DNA from: Symbiodinium natans
Taxonomy: Eukaryota; Sar; Dinophyceae; Suessiales; Symbiodiniaceae
Assembly (NCBI GenBank): GCA_905221605.1
Contig: CAJNDS010000002.1
Location: 300,001-364,000, forward strand
Direction of reading: 5' to 3'
Length of the DNA stretch: 64,000 nt
Shown one piece after another: positions 1 to 8,955 of the stretch. Position 1 is the first letter of the stretch. Every line of letters begins with the position of its first letter. The translations under genes and the position numbers were made by a program. The notes under the pieces were generated by a model. That model saw nothing but the letters and a program-made list of their open reading frames with translations, was not told the DNA's origin and searched no databases.

Positions 1-651
1 GTTTAGGGTTTAGGGTTTGGGGCTTAGGGTCGTTTGAGATTTGAGACAGGTCCCGGAGGCTAAAACTCTCCGAACCTTGACCTTTCCTCTTATCGGAATA
101 CATACCGTTACCGGTAGCTGGGATCCCAAGTCTCGGCTTCTACCATAAACCCCGGCAGCCCTAACCCCTGAACCCTACTTGGAAGCCCTTTTGACCAACC
201 CTAAACCCTAAACCCTAAACCTCAACGACTCGGGTTACTTTAAGGTGGGTTCTGGGGATGATGAAGGGGTGTCTACTAGGGGGCACGACGTGGGACTTAC
301 TAAGTCAAAAGAGCTTCCGGAAGCAAACCCTTTGCTCGAGCCATCCTCCATGAGTCCCGAATGATATCAGGACTCATCAACATTGGACCACATTTCAAAG
401 CATCACAATGGTAATCGTGATGAGCAGTTTAGGGTTTAGGGTTTGGGTTTTACGTCTTCAGTAGTTGCCACGAGTTAGCAAGGCTTGAGATTCTTACACT
501 TCTATAGCCGCAGCTGGTTTGGTTTGGGGCTTTGGGCTTCGGGCTTCGGGCTTGGGCTTAGGGCTTGAAGCTTGGGCTTGGGGCTTAGGGCTTAGGGCTG
601 AGGGCTTAGGGCTTAGGGCTTAGGGCTTAGGTAGGGTTTCGGGTTTAGGGT

Positions 652-771
652 CGGAAGCGCAGGAGCCTTCCGGTGGTCGCAAAGGAAGAAGCCGGCAAAG
701 AGGCGGCAGACTATCATCATCCTCGGTCTCAGAAGATACGGTTCCATGGCACCCTGGGGGCTTATAGACCC
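652..771 (+). CDS. Exon-like island, basic
   Basis: Forty open codons: RKRRSLPVVAKEEAGKEAAD, then YHHPRSQKIRFHGTLGAY, entering a CCCTAAA block at about 771. A TTTAGGG block lies directly upstream, so TTTAG could serve as a 3' splice site. No family recognised. Confidence 0.22.
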
Positions 772-1212
772 CTAAACCCTAAACCCAAAACCCTAAAACC
801 CTAAACCCTAAACCCTAAACCCTAAACCCCAAAGGGGGCACCCTGAGAAAGGCAGCGAGGGCCATGATTTTCTTACTAGCTTCAACTCCTAATTTAGGGT
901 TTAGGGTTTAGGGTTTACACCTACCTTGCCAATGAACACGCAACATCAGGCCACGGGCAACTGTTCAACTGCTGTTGGTCAGGGTTTTCGGGTTGAGGGC
1001 GACGGAGACACAAGGCCAACATAAGTTATACAGGGGCCTGAATAATTACAAGATTTTGTTCATGTTTTTTGTGTTTTTTTTGTGGAGGGGGGGGGGGGGT
1101 TGTTCTAGTATAACTACACAGGGGCCCGAAGATTATACTGCTAGAAATTACACCGGCCCCTTTTTTACACAAGCAATACTTCCCAAAGCGGTCTCCAGTC
1201 AACCTTGTATTG

Positions 1213-1378
1213 TGGTTTAGGGTTTAGGGTTTAGGGTTTAGGGTTTAGGGTTTAGGGTTTAGGGTTTAGGGTTTAGGGTTTAGGGTTTAGGGTTTAGGGT
1301 TTAGGGCTTAGGGCTTAGGGCTTAGGGCTTAGGGCTTAGGGCTTAACTAGGGCTTAGGGCTTAGGGCTTAGGGCCTAG
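1213..1378 (+). repeat. TTTAGGG array that switches to CTTAGGG
   Basis: About 13 exact TTTAGGG units are followed from about 1305 by roughly ten CTTAGGG units, so the variant occupies one contiguous end of the array. Confidence 0.95.
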
Positions 1379-1381
1379 GGT

Positions 1382-1480
1382 CCGGCCGAGGTTCGTCTCG
1401 CGATCTGTCACGGCATTCATTCTGAGCAGCACGGCCATCACTACAAGGAGAAGATTATATCCTTAGCGCTTGACGACTGA
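1382..1480 (+). CDS. Exon-like island ending in TGA
   Basis: The frame reads PAEVRLAICHGIHSEQHGHH, then YKEKIISLALDD and stops at TGA 1478-1480. It is flanked by CTTAGGG repeat on the left and CCCTAAA repeat on the right. It may be a terminal exon; 32 codons are too few for certainty. Confidence 0.22.
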   Translation, partial: PAEVRLAICHGIHSEQHGHHYKEKIISLALDD

Positions 1481-1726
1481 GGGCGCAGCCCCTAAACCCT
1501 AAACCCTAAACCCTAAACCCTAAAACCCGAGAAATGTCAAAGGGTTTAGGGTCTAAGGTTTCACCATATGGTGAGCTCTCAAAATGGTGGTCCCTTTGTG
1601 GGTACTCTACCTAAGAGGGGCCGCCTTATCATGAGGACCAAAACGGGACCCTCAATTAGAGAAATCACCATACCGAAACGGCGCCTTGCGTGCTCAGGCT
1701 CTCAAGCCTTAAACCCCAAGCCCTAA

Positions 1727-2554
1727 ACCCTAAACGACAAGGAATGCATCTTCTGTGGACAGGAGGACACGCTCAGGCATAGAGTCCACGACTGCCCAGG
1801 AACAGAACACATCCGGAACTCAACCACGGATTGGGATCAACTCAAAGCCTTGCCTGACCACATGCTCCTGGGGAGCCTCTTCCCAAAGCCACAAAAGCTG
1901 AAGCAATTCCAAAAGGCCCTTATGGAAGTGGACATCCAGATCTCCCCTCTGCCTTCTAATGGATCTACGCGTATCTTTTTTACTGATGGCTCAGCGCAAG
2001 ATGAAGGTATTCCTTTGGCCAGGGTTGCCAGTTGGGGTGTGACAGAAGCCCAGTCGCAAGAATCTACAAACCGCGTCATTTCTTCAGGTATCCTGCCTGG
2101 TATGTTACAAACAGTTTTCCAGGCTGAGCTCTTTGCAGTGATCGTCGCACTTGCGTATGACGGAAGCTGTGAAATTTATTGTGACAATCAAGCAGCAGTC
2201 AAGGTGGTACAAGCTGTCATGAATGGAAATGACACTCTGGATTATTGGGTCACACACCCGGACCGTGACCTGATTCAGACCACAATCAATATTCTGAAGA
2301 GGAAACAACCAGGCAGTTGCAAAATCTTCTGGACCAAGGCACACAAATCATTACATGATGCAAAGGACTTTTTCGAGCTCTGGCAGATACATCACAACAA
2401 CCGTGCAGATATTCTGGCAAAACAAGCTCTTCATTCCATGTCTGACGAACTCCGCAAAAGAAGGAACGATCTGGTATGGGAATTCCGATGTTTCCTCAAA
2501 ACCAAGCTGAACTCCGCTCTCCTGCTGAGAAGGATCTTTGATGAATTCCCATAA
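1727..2554 (+). CDS. C-terminal fragment of a non-LTR (LINE-type) retrotransposon polyprotein: zinc knuckle plus RNase H
   Basis: The frame is open for 275 codons, from a stop at 1724-1726 lying inside a CCCTAAA block to TAA at 2552-2554. No ATG is placed to be a genuine start; this is the tail of a longer protein. Near the N-end is a CX2CX7HX4C motif (C7, C10, H18, C23), a knuckle often found behind LINE reverse transcriptases. An RNase H fold follows with all expected catalytic positions: D87 in FTDGSA, E134 in QAELFA, D153 in YCDNQ, H206 in WTKAHKS and D228 in NNRADILAK. RNase H would remove the RNA strand during reverse transcription. The endonuclease and reverse transcriptase are absent: upstream the frame runs directly into telomere-like repeat. 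About 80 bp of unmatched tail (2555-2637) follows before another CCCTAAA block. Intact catalytic residues suggest a fairly recent insertion, but alone it is a 5'-truncated, non-autonomous copy. RNase H assignment is strong; element family is inferred. Confidence 0.85.
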   Translation, partial: TLNDKECIFCGQEDTLRHRVHDCPGTEHIRNSTTDWDQLKALPDHMLLGSLFPKPQKLKQFQKALMEVDIQISPLPSNGSTRIFFTDGSAQDEGIPLARVASWGVTEAQSQESTNRVISSGILPGMLQTVFQAELFAVIVALAYDGSCEIYCDNQAAVKVVQAVMNGNDTLDYWVTHPDRDLIQTTINILKRKQPGSCKIFWTKAHKSLHDAKDFFELWQIHHNNRADILAKQALHSMSDELRKRRNDLVWEFRCFLKTKLNSALLLRRIFDEFP

Positions 2555-2794
2555 TTGCTTTCAACCCATCTCCCTTGCAACATGCACGGGGTGGTTTCAC
2601 GCAAACCTCATGCTGGACTCCACCATGCAATGTCCGACCTAAACCCTAAACCCTAAACCCTAAACCCAATCCAGGGTCTCTTTTTGGGGTGCTTTAAACA
2701 GGAAGCCATAGTCGAGCAGGAGCCCACCAGCCGAACCCTTCTCCTCAAGCCAAGGAGCCAAAAAAGGTTAGACTTTATCATTGCTATTCAACTA

Positions 2795-2901
2795 GGTTGC
2801 CCAGTAACCTAGGATTAAAAAGGGTGCCCTTTTTTGCGAAAAGGGGTTTATAGGGGAACCTAGAGCCCCCAAAAAGGGAATCAGGGCACTACTGGGCATC
2901 C
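2795..2901. mobile_element. Inverted-repeat element, family B
   Basis: Ends GGTTGCCCAGTAACC and ACTACTGGGCATCC are imperfect inverted repeats of the family ends (GGTAGCCCAGTAACC). The body has the shared GGGTGCCCTTTTTT and TATAGGGGAACC segments. No coding capacity. Confidence 0.7.
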
Positions 2902-3324
2902 TAGTCAATAAGGAAACCAGCAAAGCTTATAAAGTACTTGAATCAAGGGTACTTAGGGTACATGGAACATTATAGTAAAAACACCAGCAACCCTATCCCT
3001 TAAACCCTCAACCCACATGCGGCTAGGGCCAGCCCCATGACGCCACAGCAGCCTTGGCGGAAACAAGGGACTCACCCTAAACCCCAAACCCCAAACCCCA
3101 AATCCTAATCCGGGAAGTTAGAATTCTAGCCTGCGCCAAGGCACCGACGGCCTGCTTGCTGCCTGAGTGGGATTCCTATACTCCCCTCAGAACCTGAATA
3201 AAATCTTGGCTGCACTCAGGACGGTAGCTGTAAATTAAACTTTTAGCTGCCTTAATAAGAAACCCAATAAGCCCAAAAAAAGGTAAGGATCTAAAGTTAC
3301 AGTAAAGTACCACAAAGAAAACAC

Positions 3325-3392
3325 TATGTTTAGTATCCTCTTGGGATTTATATAAACAAAAACGAAAAATAATTCCCAAGGGGGATATATAT
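3325..3392. mobile_element. Inverted-repeat element, family S
   Basis: TATCCTCTTGGGATTTAT and ATTCCCAAGGGGGATATA face each other around an A-rich core. A second copy is at 8430-8507. Confidence 0.55.
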
Positions 3393-3420
3393 TCTAGCGT
3401 TTGGAATTTGGAGGCCACCG

Positions 3421-3610
3421 GGCTGGGGGGGTTTGGGGGGTTTGGGGGGTTTGGGGGGTTTGGGGGGTTTGGGGGGTTTGGGGGTTTAGGGTTTAGGGGG
3501 GTTTGCTGGGGGGGGTTTGGGGGGTTTGGGGGGGTTAGGAGGGTTTGGGGGGGTTTGGGGGGTTTAGGGGGGTTTAGGGTTTCGGGTTTAGGGTTTCGGG
3601 TTTAGGGCGT
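3421..3610 (+). repeat. TTTGGGGGG nonamer array
   Basis: Six or more exact TTTGGGGGG units, then mixed TTTGGGG, TTAGGAGGG and TTTCGGG variants. Read in frame it gives a Gly-Phe peptide that I treat as an artefact. Confidence 0.9.
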
Positions 3611-3689
3611 GGGCTTTAGTTCTTGGCGGTTCGGGCCGGGGATTTGGGCGAGAAACTGAGTGAACCCCAAACCAGCAAAGCTGCTGGTT

Positions 3690-3995
3690 CGGTTTAGGGT
3701 TTAGGGTTTAGGGTTTAGGGTTTAGGGTTTAGGGTTTAGGGTTTAGGGTTTAGGGTTTAGGGTTTAGGGTTTAGGGTTTAGGGTTTAGGGTTTAGGGTTT
3801 AGGGTTTAGGGTTTAGGGTTAGGGTTTAGGGGTTGGGTTTGGGGTTTGGGGTTTCGGGGTTTAGGTTTAGGGTTTAGGGTTGGGGTTTGGGGGTTAGGGT
3901 TTAGGTGTAGGGGTTGGGGGTTTGTAGGGTTTAGGGTTGAGGGGTTTAGGGGTTAGGGGTTTAGGGGTTTAGGGTTCAGGGCTTAGGGTTTAGTG
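3690..3995 (+). repeat. Long TTTAGGG array, degenerate at its right end
   Basis: About 19 near-exact units to 3822, then mixed TTTGGGG, TTAGGGG and GTAGGGG forms to 3995, ending at a G run. Confidence 0.95.
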
Positions 3996-4174
3996 GGGGG
4001 GGGGGGGGGAGACACCAGACCAGGAGCTGGATGTTTATGTCGTTGTGTTGGATGTTGTCGGAAGCTCTGGACGCTGAACCGAGCGCCGTTGAGTATGGGT
4101 AGATGGACGACGCTGTGGATAAGAGAGAAATAGAGAAGCCGGCAGAGACTGCGACACAAGAGACAAACAGAAAC

Positions 4175-4446
4175 AGGGTTTAGGGTTTAGGGTTTAGGGT
4201 TTAGGGTCTAGGGTCTAGGGTCTAGGGTCTAGGGTCTAGGGTCTAGGGTTTAGGGTTTAGGGTTTAGGGTTTAGGGTTTAGGGTTTAGGGTTTAGGGTTT
4301 AGGGTTTAGGGTTTAGGGGGTTAGGGTTTTAGGGTTTAGGGTTTAGGGTTTAGGGTTTAGGGTTTAGGGTTTAGGGTTTAGGGTTTAGGGTTTAGGGTTT
4401 AGGGTTTAGGGTTTAGGGTTTAGGGTTTAGGGTTTAGGGTTTAGGG
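4175..4446 (+). repeat. Long TTTAGGG array with an internal TCTAGGG block
   Basis: About 38 heptamers. Six consecutive TCTAGGG units (about 4203-4246) sit inside otherwise exact TTTAGGG. The array lies within a GACA/GAGA-rich island (4090-4174 and 4447-4560), as if inserted into it. Confidence 0.95.
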
Positions 4447-4868
4447 TGACATCGACTGAGACAAAAAGCCAGCCAGGCAGACAGAGAGACAATCGCAGAG
4501 ACAAACTGACAGACACACAGAGAGACAGAGAGGCAAACAACGAAGAAGACTTAGGGAGAGGTATGCAAAGGATCGACAAACAGGTGGATAGGTGGATCGA
4601 TAAACAAAAAATGCACTAAATAATATACATAAACTTATGTGAATACAAAAGTGCGTCGCGACACATGAAACAGTGATGAAAGGTTTTGGTCGGTGATTGG
4701 GGAGATAGTAAACGCTCCAGCATGGGCTCGTCGCGTGTCTTGAGCATGACAACCCTGAACCCTGAACCCTGCATCCTAATCCCTGCACCCTGAGCCTCAA
4801 AATCCTAAAATTTAATCCCCGAAATCCCTGCACCCTAAACCCTAAAAGGCCCTAAAACCCTAAGCCCT

Positions 4869-4986
4869 AAGCACCGGGCATGGTGCCTGGAGACAATCAA
4901 TTGCATGCCAAAAGCCTCCGTGCAGAAAACCGCACTGAATGAGTGCACAGTACACCAGCCACCACCTGCATCGGTGTTCAGGATTC
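4869..4986 (+). CDS. Exon-like island with three Cys
   Basis: Open from CCCTAAGC repeat to TTTAGGG repeat: KHRAWCLETINCMPKASVQK, then TALNECTVHQPPPASVFRI. No start or stop inside; no family recognised. Confidence 0.2.
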
Positions 4987-5382
4987 TAGGGTTTAGGGTT
5001 TAGGGTTTAGGGTTTAGGGTTTAGGGTTTCGAGTTTGGGTTTAGGGTTCAGGGGTCTAGAGTTTAGGGCGCAGGCAGCCCCAAAATGGGGACCTTAAAGC
5101 CACACACATGATCGCCATAGGCCCAATGTTATGGGGGGGATGGGGACACCAAATGGTGTTCAGGGTTTCGCATGAAAACCGCAGTTCGGACGGCGGTGAG
5201 GCCTCCTGAATCCAATATACGGGGCCCATTCAAGATCTCAGGGGCATGCAATTAGGGTAGCTATTCGGGTTGTCCCGTGGGAAGGCTTTCTCATATGCAT
5301 AGTTATTTGGTAATCATGTGGGCAAATTGTCAGGCGCCTGTACTATGGAAGCCTACACCCTAAATCCCAAAGCCTAACCCCT

Positions 5383-5432
5383 TTTGAGGGATCATATAGG
5401 GTACCTCATTCCCCCATTCCCTACTAGGAACC
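5383..5432. mobile_element. Partial inverted-repeat element, family G
   Basis: Matches the right half of the 59195-59300 copy: a TGAGGGATCATATAGGG-like core and CATTCCCTACTAGGAACC end. Confidence 0.5.
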
Positions 5433-5661
5433 TTCCAGTGGAAGTTAAAGCCCACTTCTTCCTGCGTTTTGAAGGCTGCCGCCCCCGAACCCTCCAGCGC
5501 TCGGGGCTTTTTGGGCTTTTGGGTTTAGGGTTCAGGGTTTAGGGCTCAGGGTTTCAGGGCTTTTTTCGGGTTTTGGATTCAAGGTTCAGGGTTTAGGGTG
5601 TAGGCCTGGGGTTCACGGTCAGTCTTACGCAACAAATCGAAGCCAAAAGATCAGGTTGAAA

Positions 5662-5743
5662 CTTGGGATGTTCCCCATTCTACTAACAGTCCTTAGTCGG
5701 GATTGTAGTACCCCTTATCCAATCCAAGTTAGTATAAGGGCAA
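5662..5743. mobile_element. Inverted-repeat element, family A (decayed right end)
   Basis: Left end TTGGGATGTTCCCC and ACTAACAGTCCTTAGTCGGG match the family; the right end keeps TTAGTATAAGGG but lacks the terminal CATCCCAA. Confidence 0.65.
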
Positions 5744-5885
5744 AACCCTAAGGCCCTAGACCCTAAACCCTAAACCCTAAACCCTAAACCCTAAACCCTG
5801 AACCCTGAACCCTGAACCCTAAACCCTGAACCCTGAACCCTGAACCAAACAGGGCTGAAGTCTCCAAACCAACGCCCTAAGGCCG

Positions 5886-5960
5886 ACATTCGTTTTTTCG
5901 GGGAGACGCGAAGCAAAGTCGCTGCTACCATGAAGCACCAGAGGGCCCCGTCTCTAGTTC
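5886..5960 (+). CDS. Short exon-like island
   Basis: Reads DIRFFGETRSKVAATMKHQR then APSL before the TTTAGGG block at 5957. Length is within chance; listed because it fills the island. Confidence 0.15.
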
Positions 5961-6333
5961 AGGGTTTAGGGTTTAGGGTTTGGGTTTAGGGCTTGGGCTT
6001 AGGGCTTAGGGCTTAGGGCCTAGGGCTTAACACTTAAGGTCAGGGTTTAGGGCTTAGGGTTTGGGATTTTGGTATCAAAAACCCTATAGATTACGGCTAT
6101 TGGCCGCAATACACTGAGTGGATCCTCTGGGCAATGGGACCCTGAACCTACTTCACTTTGGCTCCATATAAGGCAAGGTCAGGTGTCTAAGGCATTCAGG
6201 TTTAGGGTACCCCCCCCCCCCCCCCACGCAGCTTACATGGACCCAAACCCCAAACCCTACACCCAACCCCGAACCACTCCCTCAACCCTAAACCCTAAAC
6301 CCTAAACCCTCAACCCTAAACCCTCAACCCTGA

Positions 6334-6459
6334 GATGCAAACAAGATTCAGAGAAAAAGGGGTGAGCGAGATGTCGATTTGCGGAACGGAGGAAACTCCA
6401 AAAGAAAGCACTTTGGCCCAGAGGAAGACCTGCGTTTTCGTAGGGCAGTTGGGTGTAGG
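6334..6459 (+). CDS. Exon-like island, strongly basic
   Basis: After a TGA at 6331-6333 the frame reads DANKIQRKRGERDVDLRNGG, then NSKRKHFGPEEDLRFRRAV before TTTAGGG repeat. Charged, low-complexity composition; no family recognised. Confidence 0.2.
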
Positions 6460-6713
6460 GTTTAGGGTTTAGGGCTTAGGGTTCAGGATTTAGGGTTTAG
6501 GGTTAAGGCTTTGGGTTTAGGGTTTAGGTTACATGGTTCTTTTGCTGTGGGCCCTTACAAGGGGACCCCCTACATACCCCTTACATACCATATACAACTC
6601 AGGGGGCCAAACGTGAGAACCCGTTAAAGAGGGTAAGGTACCATATTCAGGGAGCATGAAACTACTCTTAGACTGTGGTTGAAACTACAAGAGGCTATAC
6701 TCACTAGCCTTTC

Positions 6714-6804
6714 GTAGGGAATGAGGGATTCGGTAGCATCTAGAACCCCTCACAGGGGAAATTAGGGGGGGGATACAAGGTGCCTAATTTTCGCTCATCC
6801 CCTA
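6714..6804. mobile_element. Inverted-repeat element, family G
   Basis: GTAGGGAATGAGGGAT at the left faces ATCCCCTAC at the right, with an internal GGGGGGG stretch. Confidence 0.5.
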
Positions 6805-7122
6805 CAAGAGGACCTTGGAAGCAAGGGTCTTTTGTTGTTTCTTCTCTTGTGACACAAAGACTAGGGTTCTCTAGGGGCAAAAAACACTAAACCGGACAGC
6901 AAGGCTGGTGCAGAGACTATGGATACATATATGTATATATGTGTGTATCTACATGTATATACTTATGGAATATATATATATATATATATATATGCATCTA
7001 CATGCATATTCTGGAATATACATATATGTGTGTATCTACATGTATATAATTATGTTTTTTGCATATTCTCAATGTTATGACTGTTGATCATTAAGGTTTC
7101 AGGGTTTTAGGGTAGACCCAAG

Positions 7123-7205
7123 AGTGACCTAGGAGTAAAACGGGAGCCCTGTTTTGTTTAAAGGGGCTTATGAGGGGGAACCAAGAGGGGGAAGAAGAGA
7201 TTACT
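7123..7205. mobile_element. Partial inverted-repeat element, family B
   Basis: Shares AGTGACCTAGGAGTAAAA and AAAGGGGCTTATGAGGG with the copies at 2795 and 45613; the terminal bases are lost. Confidence 0.5.
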
Positions 7206-8290
7206 CTGGTCGCTAGCCCTAAACCCTAAACCCTAAACCCTAAACCCCAAACCCTAAACCCCAAACCCTAAACCCAGGGCCTACTCTGAGTCCGAGGTAT
7301 TGAACCTTCGGTGGGGGGCATGAAGCTGCTGAACATGCGAGGCTCACAGAGTTGGGCTCCTTACCGCGTTCAGGGTTTAGGGTTTAGTTGTTCAGGGTTT
7401 AGGGTTTAGGGTTTAGGGTTTAGGGTTTAGGGTTTAGGGTTTAGGAATGCACGAGCCCCAACCCCCCCCACCCTCCCCCCGCTTTCAGGGTTTCGGGTTT
7501 ACGGCTTGGGGCTTAGGAATACACGAGCCGCCCCCCCCCCCCCCCCCCCAAACCGCTCGCAAGCTCACCAAGAATCATCTAGAATCTTGCCCTAAACCCC
7601 CAAGGCACCATGTAGACCACGGTGATGAAGCAGGTGTAGTCCGTCAAACGGCGGACCACACCTTGCTGTGGGATTTTGTAGCATGTTGATTTAGGGTTTA
7701 GGGTTTAGGGTTTAGGGTTTAGGGTTTAGGGTTTAAGTATAGGTTTCGTGGTGTGTTGGGGTGCAGGGTTTGTCGTTAGCAGGGTCGACGCCCCCATTGC
7801 AGGACCGTACTAGTACAGGGACCCGAACAGGGAACCTTGTTTAGAGAACTACCCAAAAAACACAGGGTTTAGGGTTTAGGGTTTAGGGTTGAGGGTTTAG
7901 GGTTTAGGGTTTCGGGTTTAGGGTTGAGGGTTGAGGGTTGAGGGTTTTGGGCTTAGGGTTTCCGTAGTCTTTAGTGAAGTGGTACAGGAGAGTACTGAGG
8001 AACAATTGCCACAAGTGATTTTGTTTGCAATAGAGCCATGCAGGAATCTAAGGGGGGAAAGTCTCCCCAATAAAGCCAAATTGCAAAGACCATAAAGCCT
8101 GTAAAGCCTATAAGGCCGATAAAGCCCATAAGCCTGTAAGCCCATAAGCCTGTACAGCCTATAACGCCTGCAAAGCCTACAAAGCCCATAAAGCCAAGAA
8201 AGTCTCTAAACCCTAAGCCCCGAGCGCTACGATGCAACCCGCAACATCATCGCCAGTTGAGAGCTGGGTAGTTCTACCCTAAGGCTCCAC
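7206..8290. repeat. Patchwork, 7.2-8.3 kb
   Basis: CCCTAAA block 7216-7276; TTTAGGG blocks 7368-7445, 7690-7735 and 7864-7960. C19 run at 7531-7549. At 8090-8200 short AAAGCC(C/T)ATAAG repeats occur. Unique DNA at 7277-7367 and 7740-7860 is not assignable. Confidence 0.8.
7550..7689 (+). CDS. Coding-like island, strand ambiguous
   Basis: The plus frame reads QTARKLTKNHLESCPKPPRH, then HVDHGDEAGVVRQTADHTLL and stops at TGA 7687-7689. The minus frame also reads plausibly (QQGVVRRLTDYTCFITVVYM, then VPWG before a GTTTAG). The strand cannot be settled from sequence alone. It begins at a C19 run. Confidence 0.18.
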
Positions 8291-8578
8291 GCGCCCATGT
8301 AGTATATAACTTGGGCCTGAAGGGGTTCGGGTTCCTATTTCATGGCTTTAAGGCCGAAGTGTAGACTATGTAGGGTATATGGACGGACGCAATCCCTCTT
8401 GACTATACTCCTCTTAGAACCTTACTTAAAAACAGTATGTTTCAATACCCTCTTGGGTTTTATAAACAAAAAACAAAAGTCAAAAATCCCAAGGGGGAGA
8501 TAGTATGGACGAACGCAATACCTCTTCATTAGCTCTATGGCTTTAAGGCCCAAGTGTATACTATATAGGTATATGGAC
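8286..8578. mobile_element. Family E element, family S element and a second family E half, with direct repeats
   Basis: Family E: CCATGTAGTATATAACTTGGG (8287 on) faces TATGTAGGGTATATGG (to 8379). Family S copy at 8430-8507. A second half of E (GGCTTTAAGGCCCAAGTG) at 8530-8578 ends exactly at a CCCTAAA block. GGACGGACGCAATCCCTCTT at about 8380 recurs as GGACGAACGCAATACCTCTT at about 8510. Confidence 0.6.
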
Positions 8579-8650
8579 CCTAAACCCTAAACCCTAAACC
8601 CTAAACCCTAAACCCTAAACCCTAAACCCTAAACCCTAAACCCTAAACCC
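8577..8650 (-). repeat. CCCTAAA array, about 10 units
   Basis: Exact heptamers starting at the broken end of a family E element. Confidence 0.95.
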
Positions 8651-8758
8651 CTCTTCATCAGCTCTGCCACTCTCTTGCTTCACCTTCAGGAAGTCGTTGA
8701 CTTTTCCTTGGATGCCCCGTGAATTGCGCGAACTTGGCAGAAAGATCAGGGCAGCCTC
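8650..8758 (-). CDS. Exon-like island between opposed telomere-like arrays
   Basis: The minus-strand frame reads EAALIFLPSSRNSRG, then IQGKVNDFLKVKQESGRADE and runs on into the repeat at 8577-8650. Third codon positions are mostly G or C. On this strand an AG precedes the island and a GTTTAG follows it, so telomere-like DNA could supply the 5' splice site. The flanks are CCCTAAA on the left and TTTAGGG/TTCAGGG on the right. Confidence 0.28.
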
Positions 8759-8761
8759 AAT

Positions 8762-8955
8762 TAGGGTTCAGGGTTCAGGGTTCAGGGTTTAGGGTTTAGG
8801 GTTTAGGGTTTAGGGTTCAGGGTTCAGGGTTTAGGGTTTAGGATTTAGGGTTCAGGGTTCAGGGTTCAGGGTTCAGGGTTCAGGGTTTAGGGTTTAGGGT
8901 TCAGGGTTTAGGGTTTAGGGTTTCGGGTTAAGGGTTAGGGTTTGGGGCTTGGGCA
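8762..8955 (+). repeat. Mixed TTTAGGG/TTCAGGG array
   Basis: About 27 heptamers in which TTCAGGG and TTTAGGG alternate in short runs, ending in TTTCGGG and TTAGGG variants. Confidence 0.95.

Larger units (their letters stand above)
1..1726. repeat. Patchwork of telomere-like blocks, 0-1.7 kb
   Basis: G-strand (TTTAGGG) blocks: 1-25, 428-450, 893-920, 1213-1378, 1541-1555. C-strand (CCCTAAA) blocks: 186-217, 771-830, 1490-1526, 1705-1735. At 523-651 the variant is mostly GGGCTTA/GGGCTTC. Besides the islands listed separately, 26-185 and 225-425 are unique DNA in which I see nothing recognisable. A G14 run is at 1086-1099. Confidence 0.85.
2555..3420. other. Non-coding stretch after the RNase H remnant
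   Basis: CCCTAAA block at 2638-2668, then family B element, then CCCCAAA block at 3062-3106. Family S element at 3325-3392. The remainder is unique DNA without a convincing frame. Confidence 0.7.
4447..5885. repeat. Patchwork, 4.4-5.9 kb
   Basis: CCCTGAA/CCCTAAA block 4752-4865; TTTAGGG blocks 4985-5065 and 5517-5610; CCCTAAA/CCCTGAA block 5745-5850. GACA-rich DNA at 4447-4560. Family G half-element at 5383-5432. Unique DNA at 5085-5380 and 5440-5515 shows no recognisable gene. Confidence 0.75.
5957..7122. repeat. Patchwork, 6.0-7.1 kb
   Basis: TTTAGGG/CTTAGGG block 5957-6070; CCCTAAA block 6235-6330; TTTAGGG block 6455-6530; C16 run near 6210. Family G element at 6714-6804. AT microsatellites at 6920-7060, where TATGTGTGTATCTACATG occurs twice around a TA run. 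Other DNA is unique and unassigned. Confidence 0.75.

Noticed and set aside
1-25. TTTAGGG at the window start as a true chromosome end
   Set aside because: The block is only about three units and similar blocks continue throughout, so nothing marks a terminus.
3408-3605. Gly-Phe repeat protein
   Set aside because: Translation of TTTGGGGGG repeats; no other coding evidence.
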